Part shown: positions 1 to 4,935 of the stretch, piece by piece
Layout: every line of letters begins with the position of its first letter
How positions within the stretch are numbered: position 1 is the first letter of the stretch
Source of the DNA: Bacillota bacterium
Lineage (GTDB): Bacteria; Bacillota; Bacilli; Alicyclobacillales; Alicyclobacillaceae
Length of the DNA: 5,053 nucleotides
Reading direction: 5' to 3'
Assembly (NCBI GenBank): GCA_021820805.1
Contig: JAKADF010000291.1
Coordinates: forward strand, 1 to 5,053
The notes under the pieces: model-generated
What the model was told of the DNA's origin: nothing
The model's database searches: none
The model's input: only the letters and a program-made list of their open reading frames with translations
Made by a program: the position numbers and the translations under genes

Positions 1-93
1 CATATAGATTTTATCTTTTGCAGACTTTTTTACTGTTCTTTTTTTATGTATATCTTTTTTTCCAGTTTCGGCGTCTTTTGCAGCTAATAGTTG
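1..93 (-). other. Open frame continuing past the amber stop of the lysine-rich gene
   Basis: Directly after the TAG stop at 94-96 the same frame stays open for 31 codons to the window edge. It encodes another lysine-rich stretch (it begins QLLAAKDAETGKK and ends near KSAKDKIYM) with the same composition as the protein before the stop. It has no separate ribosome site and no early start codon of its own. It could be the tail of a once longer gene cut by a nonsense mutation, a readthrough extension, or chance openness of A-rich DNA. The window ends before the frame closes. Confidence 0.3.
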
Positions 94-282
94 CTACTTC
101 ATCTTCGTCAGGTCCCGTAAAGCCTTTTGATTTAGCCGCTCTTCCACAAAAACATCAGTTTCTTTAACTGTTGGCTTTTTAGGCTTTTTTGGTTCTTTTA
201 TTGTATCAAGCGCATAATCGGGTTTATCGAGAGGCTCATCTCTGTTTGTACCGATAACCTTTTTCTTTTTTTGTTTCCCCAT
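94..282 (-). CDS. Small lysine-rich protein of unknown function, 62 aa
   Basis: I do not recognise this family. The product is small, very basic and hydrophilic: a KKKK run at residues 5-8, a KEPKKPKKP segment around residues 29-37, then an acidic/basic C-terminal half (VEERLNQKALRDLTKMK) that could form one amphipathic helix. It has no signal peptide or membrane segment and no cysteine. That it is translated is supported by a good ribosome site (GGGAGG, 6 nt before the ATG) and its place 15 nt downstream of the panD stop, so it is almost surely co-transcribed with panD. The gene ends in TAG, and its frame remains open beyond it to the window edge, so it may be the front part of a longer, interrupted gene. 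A nucleic-acid-binding role would fit the charge but is only a guess. Confidence 0.65.
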   Translation of the reverse strand: MGKQKKKKVIGTNRDEPLDKPDYALDTIKEPKKPKKPTVKETDVFVEERLNQKALRDLTKMK

Positions 283-297
283 AATATCCTCCCGCGC

Positions 298-693
298 TTA
301 TTTCGTTCTAAGCAATTGATTATAAACAGCTTCATTTTCAATATGTTCTCTGATCTTATTGTCGCTATCCACCATAACAACGACAGGTTTATGGGACTTT
401 ACTTCATCATCGTTCATTAAAGCGTAAGACATGATAATTACCAAGTCACCAGGTTCGGCAAGTCGAGCAGCGGCCCCATTTAACTCAATACAACCCGATC
501 CACTTTCCCCTGGAATCACGTAAGTATCAAATCTGCCGCCTGTACTGATATTGACAATTTGAACCAATTCGTTTTCGACAATTCCAGCTGCCTCAATAAG
601 CTTTTCATCAATAGTGATACTGCCAACATAATTTAAGTTGGTTCTTGTCACAGTTGCACGATGTATCTTTGATTTCATCAATGTTCTGAACAT
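298..693 (-). CDS. panD: Aspartate 1-decarboxylase (pyruvoyl enzyme)
   Basis: PanD decarboxylates L-aspartate to beta-alanine in the cytoplasm, for pantothenate and hence CoA. The proenzyme cleaves itself between Gly24 and Ser25, and the serine becomes the pyruvoyl cofactor. The sequence has this site in place (Tyr22-Val23-Gly24-Ser25), with Lys9 in the N-terminal KSKIHRATV segment, Arg54 and Tyr58 in GGRFDTY, and Asn72 in the NGAAA motif (72-76), all matching the known active-site residues. The length of 131 aa is slightly above the usual 126-127. The ATG is preceded by AAAGGAAG. panB and panC, often next to panD in Bacilli, are not on its upstream side; the downstream neighbour is a lysine-rich small gene. 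A promoter with extended -10 lies about 60 nt upstream. Identification is close to certain. Confidence 0.97.
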   Translation of the reverse strand: MFRTLMKSKIHRATVTRTNLNYVGSITIDEKLIEAAGIVENELVQIVNISTGGRFDTYVIPGESGSGCIELNGAAARLAEPGDLVIIMSYALMNDDEVKSHKPVVVMVDSDNKIREHIENEAVYNQLLRTK

Positions 694-747
694 AGTCTCT
701 TCCTTTTGTGTTAATACTTTGTAAAATTCAAATTCTGAATAACCAAG

Positions 748-772
748 GACATTATAACATTAATTAAATGTC
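748..772 (-). promoter_or_regulatory. panD promoter with extended -10 and flanking inverted repeat
   Basis: On the minus strand, TGTTATAAT (759-751) is a perfect extended -10 element (TGn plus TATAAT). No good -35 hexamer lies 16-18 nt upstream, which is common for extended -10 promoters. Predicted transcription starts near 744, leaving a leader of about 50 nt before the panD ATG. The -10 is bracketed by a short inverted repeat, GACATT (748-753) and AATGTC (767-772). A third ACATT copy lies at 757-761, so a repressor site here is possible but unproven. Confidence 0.6.
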
Positions 773-828
773 TAACTGATTTACGACTGTTTTCGAATCT
801 CTACTAAGATGCGTTGGTATTTGGATTT

Positions 829-837
829 TGATACAAT
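829..837 (+). promoter_or_regulatory. Possible extended -10 promoter for the 44-aa gene
   Basis: TGATACAAT at 829-837 fits an extended -10 (TGn followed by TACAAT, five of six bases matching TATAAT). There is no convincing -35 hexamer at the right distance. It would give a leader of about 60 nt before the ATG at 904. No other site in the 694-903 gap looks better for rightward transcription. Confidence 0.4.
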
Positions 838-903
838 GGGAATAGTGATACATATGGTCTTCGAAACCGTAACGGGGACTTCAAATTACCAAGGAGGCAC
901 GAC

Positions 904-1038
904 ATGAAGAAGCTGTGGGTCGTCGTATTCGTAATCGCACTCATTATCGTTGGTATCGAGACATTTAAATATCAACCTCCATTTCCGAACAGCAGCGGCG
1001 CTGTAACTCAAATAATGAGCACTTTACTCGTACACTAA
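904..1038 (+). CDS. Small single-pass membrane protein, 44 aa, unknown function
   Basis: I do not recognise this family. It starts MKKLW, followed by a run of hydrophobic residues (VVVFVIALIIVGI, about residues 6-18) that makes either one transmembrane segment or an uncleaved signal anchor. After it come a short polar part with FKYQPPFP (22-29) and a weakly hydrophobic end (IMSTLLVH). There are two positive residues before the membrane segment and Glu19 just after it. Translation is well supported by a near-ideal ribosome site, AAGGAGG at 891-897, 6 nt before the ATG. Its own promoter candidate is upstream and a strong terminator follows about 30 nt after the stop, so it appears to be a one-gene transcript. 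It is divergent from panD and convergent with etfA, and neither neighbour suggests a role. It is short enough to be missed by most gene callers. Confidence 0.65.
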   Translation: MKKLWVVVFVIALIIVGIETFKYQPPFPNSSGAVTQIMSTLLVH

Positions 1039-1066
1039 ATAACTGACATCCTAAAAGGAATACACA

Positions 1067-1097
1067 AAAACAGCGCACCTCTCTGGCGCGCTGTTTT
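1067..1097. terminator. Bidirectional intrinsic terminator between the 44-aa gene and etfA
   Basis: Arms AAAACAGCGC (1067-1076) and GCGCTGTTTT (1088-1097) pair perfectly over 10 bp around an 11-nt loop. The GC-rich core is flanked by A and T runs, so each strand ends in a U tract. It lies 12 nt beyond the etfA stop and 28 nt beyond the stop of the rightward gene and can serve both. Confidence 0.9.
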
Positions 1098-1108
1098 CAT
1101 TTAGAAAT

Positions 1109-2083
1109 TTACGCTAGAACTTTCTTTAACTCTGCTGTTATCATTGGAACAACTTCAAAAAGGTCTCCTACAATTCCATAGTCAGCCACTTGGAAAATAG
1201 GCGCTTCTGGATCTTTATTAATAGCAACAATCACTTTAGAGTTTGACATACCTGCCAAATGCTGTATAGCTCCAGAAATTCCACATGCTATATACAAATC
1301 CGGTGTTACTACCTTTCCTGTCTGCCCGATTTGCAACGAATAGTCACAATATCCTGCATCACAAGCACCACGTGAAGCGCCCACTGCACCCCCGAGTAAA
1401 TCTGCTAATTCTTGCAGTGGCTCAAACCCTTTGGCATCTTTAACGCCACGTCCGCCTGAGACAATAATTTTAGCTTCAGTCAAATCGACACCTGTTGCAG
1501 CCTTCTGAATAATCTCTTTTACCACAGTAGACAAGTCAGCTGATTCAAATGAAACATTCAGCTTTGCTACCACACCAGCTTTTGTTACACCCGCAACAGG
1601 TGCCAAATTATTTGGCCGCACTGTTGCAATTGTAATACCATCCGAAACCTTTACGTTTTGATACGCCTTGCCTGCATAGATAGGGCGTGTAAATATTAAT
1701 TCTCCATCTATAAATTCCGCAGCTACAATATCAGAAACTTGACCTGCACCAAGCCGCATTGCAACAACAGGAGCTAAATCCTTACCAACTGCAGATTGAG
1801 CAAACAACACAATGCTTGGCTCAAATGTACGGTAGGCCTCCATAAAAGCCTTTCGAAAAGCACTTGGTGTATATCTTTCCAGCTCTGGTGCATCAATGAC
1901 AAATATCTTGTCCGCCCCAGATTGGCCTAAGCCTTCTGCTAATCCTTCTACTTGATGCCCTGCAAGCAAAACAGCAACTTCTCCGCCACCCGAAATTCGA
2001 TTCGCTGCTCCAAGCATTTCAAGCGTAACATTACGTAATTTACCATGCCTTATATCCCCGAAAACTAAGACTTTATTTGCCAC
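1109..2083 (-). CDS. etfA: Electron transfer flavoprotein, alpha subunit
   Basis: EtfA forms a heterodimer with EtfB and holds the FAD that takes electrons from acyl-CoA dehydrogenases, normally passing them on to the quinone pool. The 324-aa length is typical. Residues 1-190 form the variable N-terminal domain. The C-terminal FAD domain is canonical: SGGRG (209-213), GASRGACDAGY (235-245), QIGQTGK (251-257), the signature GISGAIQHLAGM (268-279), AINKDPEAPIF (287-297) and ADYGIVGDLFEVVP (300-313). The start is GTG, 7 nt after GGGAGGTG. An alternative ATG is not nearby. It lies 25 nt after etfB and is the last gene of the fadR-etfB-etfA operon, followed by a terminator. Expression should be under FadR control. 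Confidence 0.97.
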   Translation of the reverse strand: MANKVLVFGDIRHGKLRNVTLEMLGAANRISGGGEVAVLLAGHQVEGLAEGLGQSGADKIFVIDAPELERYTPSAFRKAFMEAYRTFEPSIVLFAQSAVGKDLAPVVAMRLGAGQVSDIVAAEFIDGELIFTRPIYAGKAYQNVKVSDGITIATVRPNNLAPVAGVTKAGVVAKLNVSFESADLSTVVKEIIQKAATGVDLTEAKIIVSGGRGVKDAKGFEPLQELADLLGGAVGASRGACDAGYCDYSLQIGQTGKVVTPDLYIACGISGAIQHLAGMSNSKVIVAINKDPEAPIFQVADYGIVGDLFEVVPMITAELKKVLA

Positions 2084-2108
2084 GAAATGGCACCTCCCAT
2101 CTGTTTTG

Positions 2109-2879
2109 TCAGCTAATCACTTTATCAACTGTCCGTAACGCATTAATCAGTTCCTGAACTTGTTCAGATAATTCACCAGATAAAATTTTCCCAGCCTCTT
2201 TCGCTTTCGGAGGAATAATGCCGACTGACTCTGTCTTTGGTGAAATATCAGATTTTGTGAGTCCAATATCACTTAGTGTAATGTGTGCAAGAGGTTTTTT
2301 GTTTGCTTTTCGAATACCAATTAGTGAAGGATATCGAGGATCATTAAGTCCTTGCTGTGCTGTTACAAGAACAGGCAGAGAAGCTTTTACAATCTCTTCA
2401 TCACCTTCTGCATCACGATACCCAGTAACCTCGGTACCATCTACTACTAGCTTTGTAATTGTTGAAATATGCGGTATGTTTAATTCCTCTGCTAGACGAA
2501 CTGCAACCTGACTTGAACCATCATCAACAGCCTGATTTCCAGCAAGAATCAAATCATAGGACTTCTGTTTTGCTATAGCAGCCAGGACTTTCGCAGTTGT
2601 AAATTCATCGCCAAACAATTCTGGATCATCAGCAAGAATTGCTTCGTCGGCCCCCATAGCTAATGCTGTTCGTAATGCCTCTTCACATCTTTCAGGGCCT
2701 GCCGAAACAACAGTAACGTCTGCTCCAAATTCCTCTTTTAAACGAATAGCCTCTTCAACTGCGTATTCATCATAAGGGTTAATAACAAATTTAACGCCAT
2801 CTTCTTTAATTACCCCATTCTCAACAACTACGCGTTCTTCAGTGTCAAAAGTCTGTTTTAGAAGAACCAATATATTCAA
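2109..2879 (-). CDS. etfB: Electron transfer flavoprotein, beta subunit
   Basis: EtfB is the partner of EtfA; it binds AMP structurally in ordinary ETFs and provides the recognition loop that docks on acyl-CoA dehydrogenases. The 256-aa length is normal. Visible family marks are MNILVLLKQTFDTEE at the N-terminus, INPYDEYAVEEAIRLKE (33-49), RTALAMGADEAIL (70-82), the nucleotide-loop region GNQAVDDGSSQV (114-125) and the beta signature TAQQGLNDPRYPSL (173-186), followed by KANKKPL (191-197). The loop reads QVAVR where Bacillus subtilis EtfB and bifurcating ETFs have QVGP(R), so I favour a plain beta-oxidation ETF over a bifurcating one. The start is TTG, whose first bases overlap the fadR stop by 4 nt (TTGA), with AGGGAG 9 nt upstream, implying translational coupling to fadR. 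Confidence 0.96.
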   Translation of the reverse strand: MNILVLLKQTFDTEERVVVENGVIKEDGVKFVINPYDEYAVEEAIRLKEEFGADVTVVSAGPERCEEALRTALAMGADEAILADDPELFGDEFTTAKVLAAIAKQKSYDLILAGNQAVDDGSSQVAVRLAEELNIPHISTITKLVVDGTEVTGYRDAEGDEEIVKASLPVLVTAQQGLNDPRYPSLIGIRKANKKPLAHITLSDIGLTKSDISPKTESVGIIPPKAKEAGKILSGELSEQVQELINALRTVDKVIS

Positions 2880-3529
2880 TCTAATACACTCCCTTCAACC
2901 TTTTCATACAACGGGGATGCACATAACCCATTCAAAAGAACATCCACAACGTCTTCAGTTAAAGCACTCAGGTTATACTTACCGCCAGTCAAGACCCAAG
3001 CTGTTACTGTCTCGTCGATTGTACCAAACAACATCCTTCTAGCAATACGGCGATTTACAGTAGAACGGAACTTATTTTCTTGGATACCCTGCTCTACAAT
3101 TCTATCAAGTATGTTGTAAAACGGTTTCATGATTTCTCCAATTACCCGACGGATATTTGCATCGACCTGACGCAAATGAACTTGCGTGACCATTGCAAGT
3201 GATTGCCGTGACCCAAGTTCAGAAAAATAAAGCTTTACAATTGCCTTAAGTTTCTCTTCTGACGTTTTGAGATAACGTAATTCATCCTCAGATATCTCAA
3301 CAATTCGCCCGATAGTTTGTCTCAGAATCGAAATAAGAATATCCTCTTTATTTCTAAAATAGAGGTACACGGTTCCATCCGCAACACCGGCTGCTTTAGC
3401 AATGCGAGAAATCTGAGCATGATGGTATCCAGACTCTGACATAACTTCTATCGCAGCTTCAAGAATCGCTGCGTATTTTGCGTCATTCCGTCTGTTTGCG
3501 ATGATGCCTCTCCTCCTATGAATGAACAC
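2876..3529 (-). CDS. fadR: TetR-family fatty acid degradation regulator FadR
   Basis: This is a TetR repressor that in Bacillus controls beta-oxidation genes and is released from DNA by long-chain acyl-CoA. The helix-turn-helix ISRIAKAAGVADGTVYLYF (40-58 from the GTG) followed by NKEDIL is nearly the same as in B. subtilis FadR, and the C-terminal ligand domain keeps FGTIDETVTAWV (168-179) and the KYNLSAL region. Position first in an operon with etfB and etfA, behind a FadR box, confirms the role. The boundary given is the only standard start codon in range, a GTG at 3527-3529. That GTG lies inside the operator, about 10 nt from the predicted transcription start, with no ribosome site before it, while a perfect AGGAGG is found inside the frame. 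The true start is probably an ATC at 3503-3505 or 3500-3502, giving 208-209 aa and an N-terminus matching family members. Confidence 0.93.
   Translation of the reverse strand: MFIHRRRGIIANRRNDAKYAAILEAAIEVMSESGYHHAQISRIAKAAGVADGTVYLYFRNKEDILISILRQTIGRIVEISEDELRYLKTSEEKLKAIVKLYFSELGSRQSLAMVTQVHLRQVDANIRRVIGEIMKPFYNILDRIVEQGIQENKFRSTVNRRIARRMLFGTIDETVTAWVLTGGKYNLSALTEDVVDVLLNGLCASPLYEKVEGSVLD
3512..3517 (-). promoter_or_regulatory. Ribosome binding site that decides the fadR start
   Basis: AGGAGG on the minus strand (part of TAGGAGGAGAGG) lies downstream of the GTG at 3529 but 6 nt before ATC at 3505 and 9 nt before ATC at 3502. No ATG, GTG or TTG in the fadR frame follows at a usable distance; the next is the ATG for Met30. 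It argues for a rare ATC start. Confidence 0.6.
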
Positions 3530-3536
3530 TCATTCA
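3519..3536. promoter_or_regulatory. FadR operator (FadR box)
   Basis: TGAATGAACACTCATTCA is an inverted repeat with perfect 7-bp arms (TGAATGA/TCATTCA) around 4 nt. From memory, the B. subtilis FadR consensus is TGAATGAMTANTCATTCA, from which it differs at one spacer base. It begins about 3 nt after the predicted fadR transcription start, so bound FadR would block its own operon until acyl-CoA releases it. No second copy was seen in the window. Confidence 0.9.
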
Positions 3537-3545
3537 TTTAATGTG

Positions 3546-3574
3546 AGTTTATCGTTTAGGCAATCATCTGTCAA
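3546..3574 (-). promoter_or_regulatory. Promoter of the fadR-etfB-etfA operon
   Basis: On the minus strand a perfect -35 TTGACA (3574-3569) is followed after exactly 17 nt by TAAACT (3551-3546), a four-of-six -10. Predicted transcription starts near 3539, directly before the FadR box. This places the operator in the early transcribed region. Confidence 0.75.
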
Positions 3575-3584
3575 TAGTTATAAA

Positions 3585-3614
3585 CTGGCATAACCAAGAG
3601 CAACGTATTATACT
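3585..3614 (+). promoter_or_regulatory. Likely promoter of the divergent small gene
   Basis: CTGGCA (3585-3590, four of six bases matching TTGACA) and TATACT (3609-3614, five of six matching TATAAT) are 18 nt apart. Transcription would start near 3621, only about 3 nt before the first possible start codon, a TTG at 3624. That leaves either a nearly leaderless message or a start further in. Confidence 0.5.
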
Positions 3615-3623
3615 TGAAGGTAA

Positions 3624-3974
3624 TTGGGGGATTCTACGCTGGACGTGGTTTACGTGATTGACCATGCTGAAAACAGTGAAGGGAAGATACCAGATATGAC
3701 GATACATAGGTCTGACGACTGGAGTAATGCACAGCTCGCTGCTAACAAATATCTTTCGCAACTTCTTAACGCTTTGCGCGATAATAATTATAATCCGAGC
3801 TCGCATATCTCCTATGACCCAGGGGACAATCATCTTATTATAGATTTGTCTGTCTTGGACAAACATGAGGATATTCAAGACATCTATGACCAGTACATCT
3901 CAGCATGTCGAATTAGAGATAATGCACTGGAGAGAATTAAACAATTAGAGAAGCTTGATATTGGCTTTGAATAA
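3624..3974 (+). CDS. Uncharacterised small soluble protein, up to 116 aa
   Basis: I do not recognise this family. It is acidic, polar and without signal peptide or membrane segments. An N-terminal beta-like stretch (VVYVIDHA, 8-15) is followed by a probable helix (NAQLAANKYLSQLLNALRDN, about 35-54), a beta-like NHLIIDLSV (69-77) and a long C-terminal helix (about 81-111, ending LERIKQLEKL) that could be a short coiled coil. The frame is closed by TAA at 3621, so TTG at 3624 is the earliest start, with GAAGG only 3 nt before it. CTG at 3639, 8 nt after the GGGGG at 3626-3630, or GTG at 3645 are alternatives that would remove 5 or 7 residues. It is divergent from fadR, with promoters in the same gap, and ends at a strong terminator, so it is likely transcribed alone. 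A link to fatty acid or Fe-S metabolism cannot be inferred from position alone. Confidence 0.75.
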   Translation: MGDSTLDVVYVIDHAENSEGKIPDMTIHRSDDWSNAQLAANKYLSQLLNALRDNNYNPSSHISYDPGDNHLIIDLSVLDKHEDIQDIYDQYISACRIRDNALERIKQLEKLDIGFE

Positions 3975-3982
3975 TAACAATA

Positions 3983-4037
3983 GTATAAAAGAAGCCGTAA
4001 TACAGAATTGAAATTCGCATTACGGCTTCTTTTATAC
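3983..4037. terminator. Bidirectional terminator with perfect 19-bp stem
   Basis: GTATAAAAGAAGCCGTAAT (3983-4001) and its exact complement (4019-4037) flank a 17-nt loop that itself has weak pairing (GAATT/AATTC). The core GAAGCCG is flanked by AAAA and TTTT within the arms, so it can end transcription of the rightward small gene and of the leftward rrf2 gene. It is the only feature in the gap between the two convergent stops. Confidence 0.88.
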
Positions 4038-4062
4038 ACGATCTACAAGCACGGTTTCGATC

Positions 4063-4512
4063 TCAGACTTTAAGTTCACTAGTAACCGGGATCTCATCCT
4101 TTATAACATCTTCTAAAGTTATTGAGTCTAACGCAATCGTAAGCGCGTCCATTACACGTAGCCATACATTCCTAGTATGACATTTCTGGTAACGTCCGCA
4201 GAATTCGCCTGGGTCCGGAAATTCAGGACTAACACATCCAATTGGAGCCAAAGAACCTTCAAGCAGGCGAACCAAAGCACCAATGGAAATTTCACTAGCT
4301 GGTCGGCTTAACATATAGCCGCCATTTACACCGCGAACACTCTTAACGAAATCAGCCTTTCGCAGCTTAGCAACAATTTGATCTAGAAATTGTTCAGGTA
4401 TTTCTTCGGACTCGGCAACTGAAGGCAATGAGACAGGGTGTTCAACACCGGCCATCATTGCGATAGAAACCATAGCTCGGAGACCGTATTCCGTTTTCTT
4501 TGAGACTTTCAA
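4063..4512 (-). CDS. Rrf2-family transcriptional regulator, IscR-like
   Basis: Rrf2 proteins are winged-helix dimers, many of which bind an Fe-S cluster and control Fe-S assembly, nitric oxide response or cysteine metabolism. The N-terminal half matches IscR well: KKTEYGLRAM (5-14), the recognition region EQFLDQIVAKLRK (40-52) and VRGVNGGYMLSRP (59-71). Three cysteines, C93, C105 and C111, lie where IscR and NsrR have cluster ligands, while CymR has none; a fourth ligand could be Glu8 (NsrR Asp8 position) or Asp44 (near the Glu43 position reported in a Gram-positive IscR). At 149 aa it is of usual length. It starts with TTG, 8 nt after a strong GGAGG. The ATG just upstream is out of frame. 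It follows sufB and the Rieske gene, so Fe-S sensing for the suf operon is the best guess; NO sensing is possible. I saw no IscR-type box or clear promoter next to it. Confidence 0.9.
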   Translation of the reverse strand: MKVSKKTEYGLRAMVSIAMMAGVEHPVSLPSVAESEEIPEQFLDQIVAKLRKADFVKSVRGVNGGYMLSRPASEISIGALVRLLEGSLAPIGCVSPEFPDPGEFCGRYQKCHTRNVWLRVMDALTIALDSITLEDVIKDEIPVTSELKV

Positions 4513-4573
4513 CGGCCATTCCTCCAGCTATCTTCATGCAAGTATGGTTAACGAAGCAAGCCACGTATTGGTC

Positions 4574-4882
4574 TTAAAAATCGACCCAAATGCCCTCTTC
4601 GCGAACTTCTACACTATATTTCTCAATCGAAACAACACAGGGCAATGCAGTTGCTTCTCCTGTAGTGACATCAAATTTTCCACCATGCTTTGGGCATGCA
4701 ACTATACAACCATGAAGTGAACCCTCAGTTAGGGACTCACCAGCATGAGTACACACGTCAGACGTAGCATGAAAGCCATCTTTAAGATGATATAACGCAA
4801 TTGGTTCATCCTCTATTACGACTTGAATCATTCCACCAATTGGAACATCCGAGACATGTGCAACCTTCACCCAGCTCACCAT
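4574..4882 (-). CDS. Rieske-type [2Fe-2S] ferredoxin
   Basis: This is a small soluble Rieske protein of the NirD/BphF type, about 102 aa, a single domain. The cluster ligands are all there: CTHAG (Cys44, His46 from the ATG at 4882) and CPKHGGKFD (Cys63, His66), followed by TGEATALP, typical of this family. It should carry single electrons; the partner is unknown. No oxygenase or reductase gene is in the window, and the position after sufB suggests a link to Fe-S assembly or a target of it. The start is ambiguous: GTG ATG ATG GTG in a row at 4888-4877. The ribosome site GAGGTGA overlaps the first two, so ATG at 4882 (5 nt after GAGG) or GTG at 4879 is preferred. The gap of 61 nt to rrf2 holds no terminator, so the two are probably co-transcribed. 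Confidence 0.93.
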   Translation of the reverse strand: MVSWVKVAHVSDVPIGGMIQVVIEDEPIALYHLKDGFHATSDVCTHAGESLTEGSLHGCIVACPKHGGKFDVTTGEATALPCVVSIEKYSVEVREEGIWVDF

Positions 4883-4891
4883 CATCACCTC

Positions 4892-4927
4892 AAAGAAAAC
4901 TAGCCGCCCGCAGAAAGCAGGCAGCTA
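4892..4927 (-). terminator. Stem-loop with T-rich tail between sufB and the Rieske gene
   Basis: On the minus strand TAGCTGCCTGC (4927-4917) pairs with GCGGGCGGCTA (4911-4901) over 11 bp including two G-U pairs, with a 5-nt loop TTTCT, followed by GTTTTCTTT. It looks like an intrinsic terminator for the suf operon 9 nt after the sufB stop. The Rieske ribosome site starts at the tail, so partial readthrough or attenuation is likely if no other promoter serves that gene. Confidence 0.65.
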
Positions 4928-4935
4928 AACTCCAA

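Noticed and set aside
262..271. A AAA AAG slippery heptamer at codons 4-6 of the lysine-rich gene
   Set aside because: The phase is right for a -1 shift, but the -1 frame ends at TGA about 10 codons on, so it gives no meaningful product.
198..380. 60-codon open frame on the minus strand across the panD end and lysine-rich gene start
   Set aside because: It overlaps panD, which is certain, in another frame, and lacks a ribosome site.
2218..2511. 97-codon open frame on the plus strand inside etfB
   Set aside because: It is antisense to a clear EtfB coding region and has no ribosome site; its protein shows no recognisable pattern.
2842..3042. 66-codon open frame on the plus strand across the fadR/etfB junction
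   Set aside because: It is antisense to both genes and has no ribosome site or promoter.
3115..3129. TGTAAAACGGTTTCA, similar to a CcpA cre site
   Set aside because: It is one base too long between the TG and CG parts for the 14-bp cre consensus and lies within fadR coding sequence, explained by codons.
3576..3586. AGTTATAAACT short palindrome between the divergent promoters
   Set aside because: Arms are only 4 bp in AT-rich DNA; too weak to call an operator.
3564..3878. 104-codon open frame on the minus strand opposite the unknown small gene
   Set aside because: It overlaps the fadR promoter and would run antisense to the better-supported rightward gene, with no ribosome site.
4513..4573. 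Search for an IscR-type box or promoter before rrf2
   Set aside because: No good -35/-10 pair and no long inverted repeat were seen; co-transcription with the Rieske gene is simpler.
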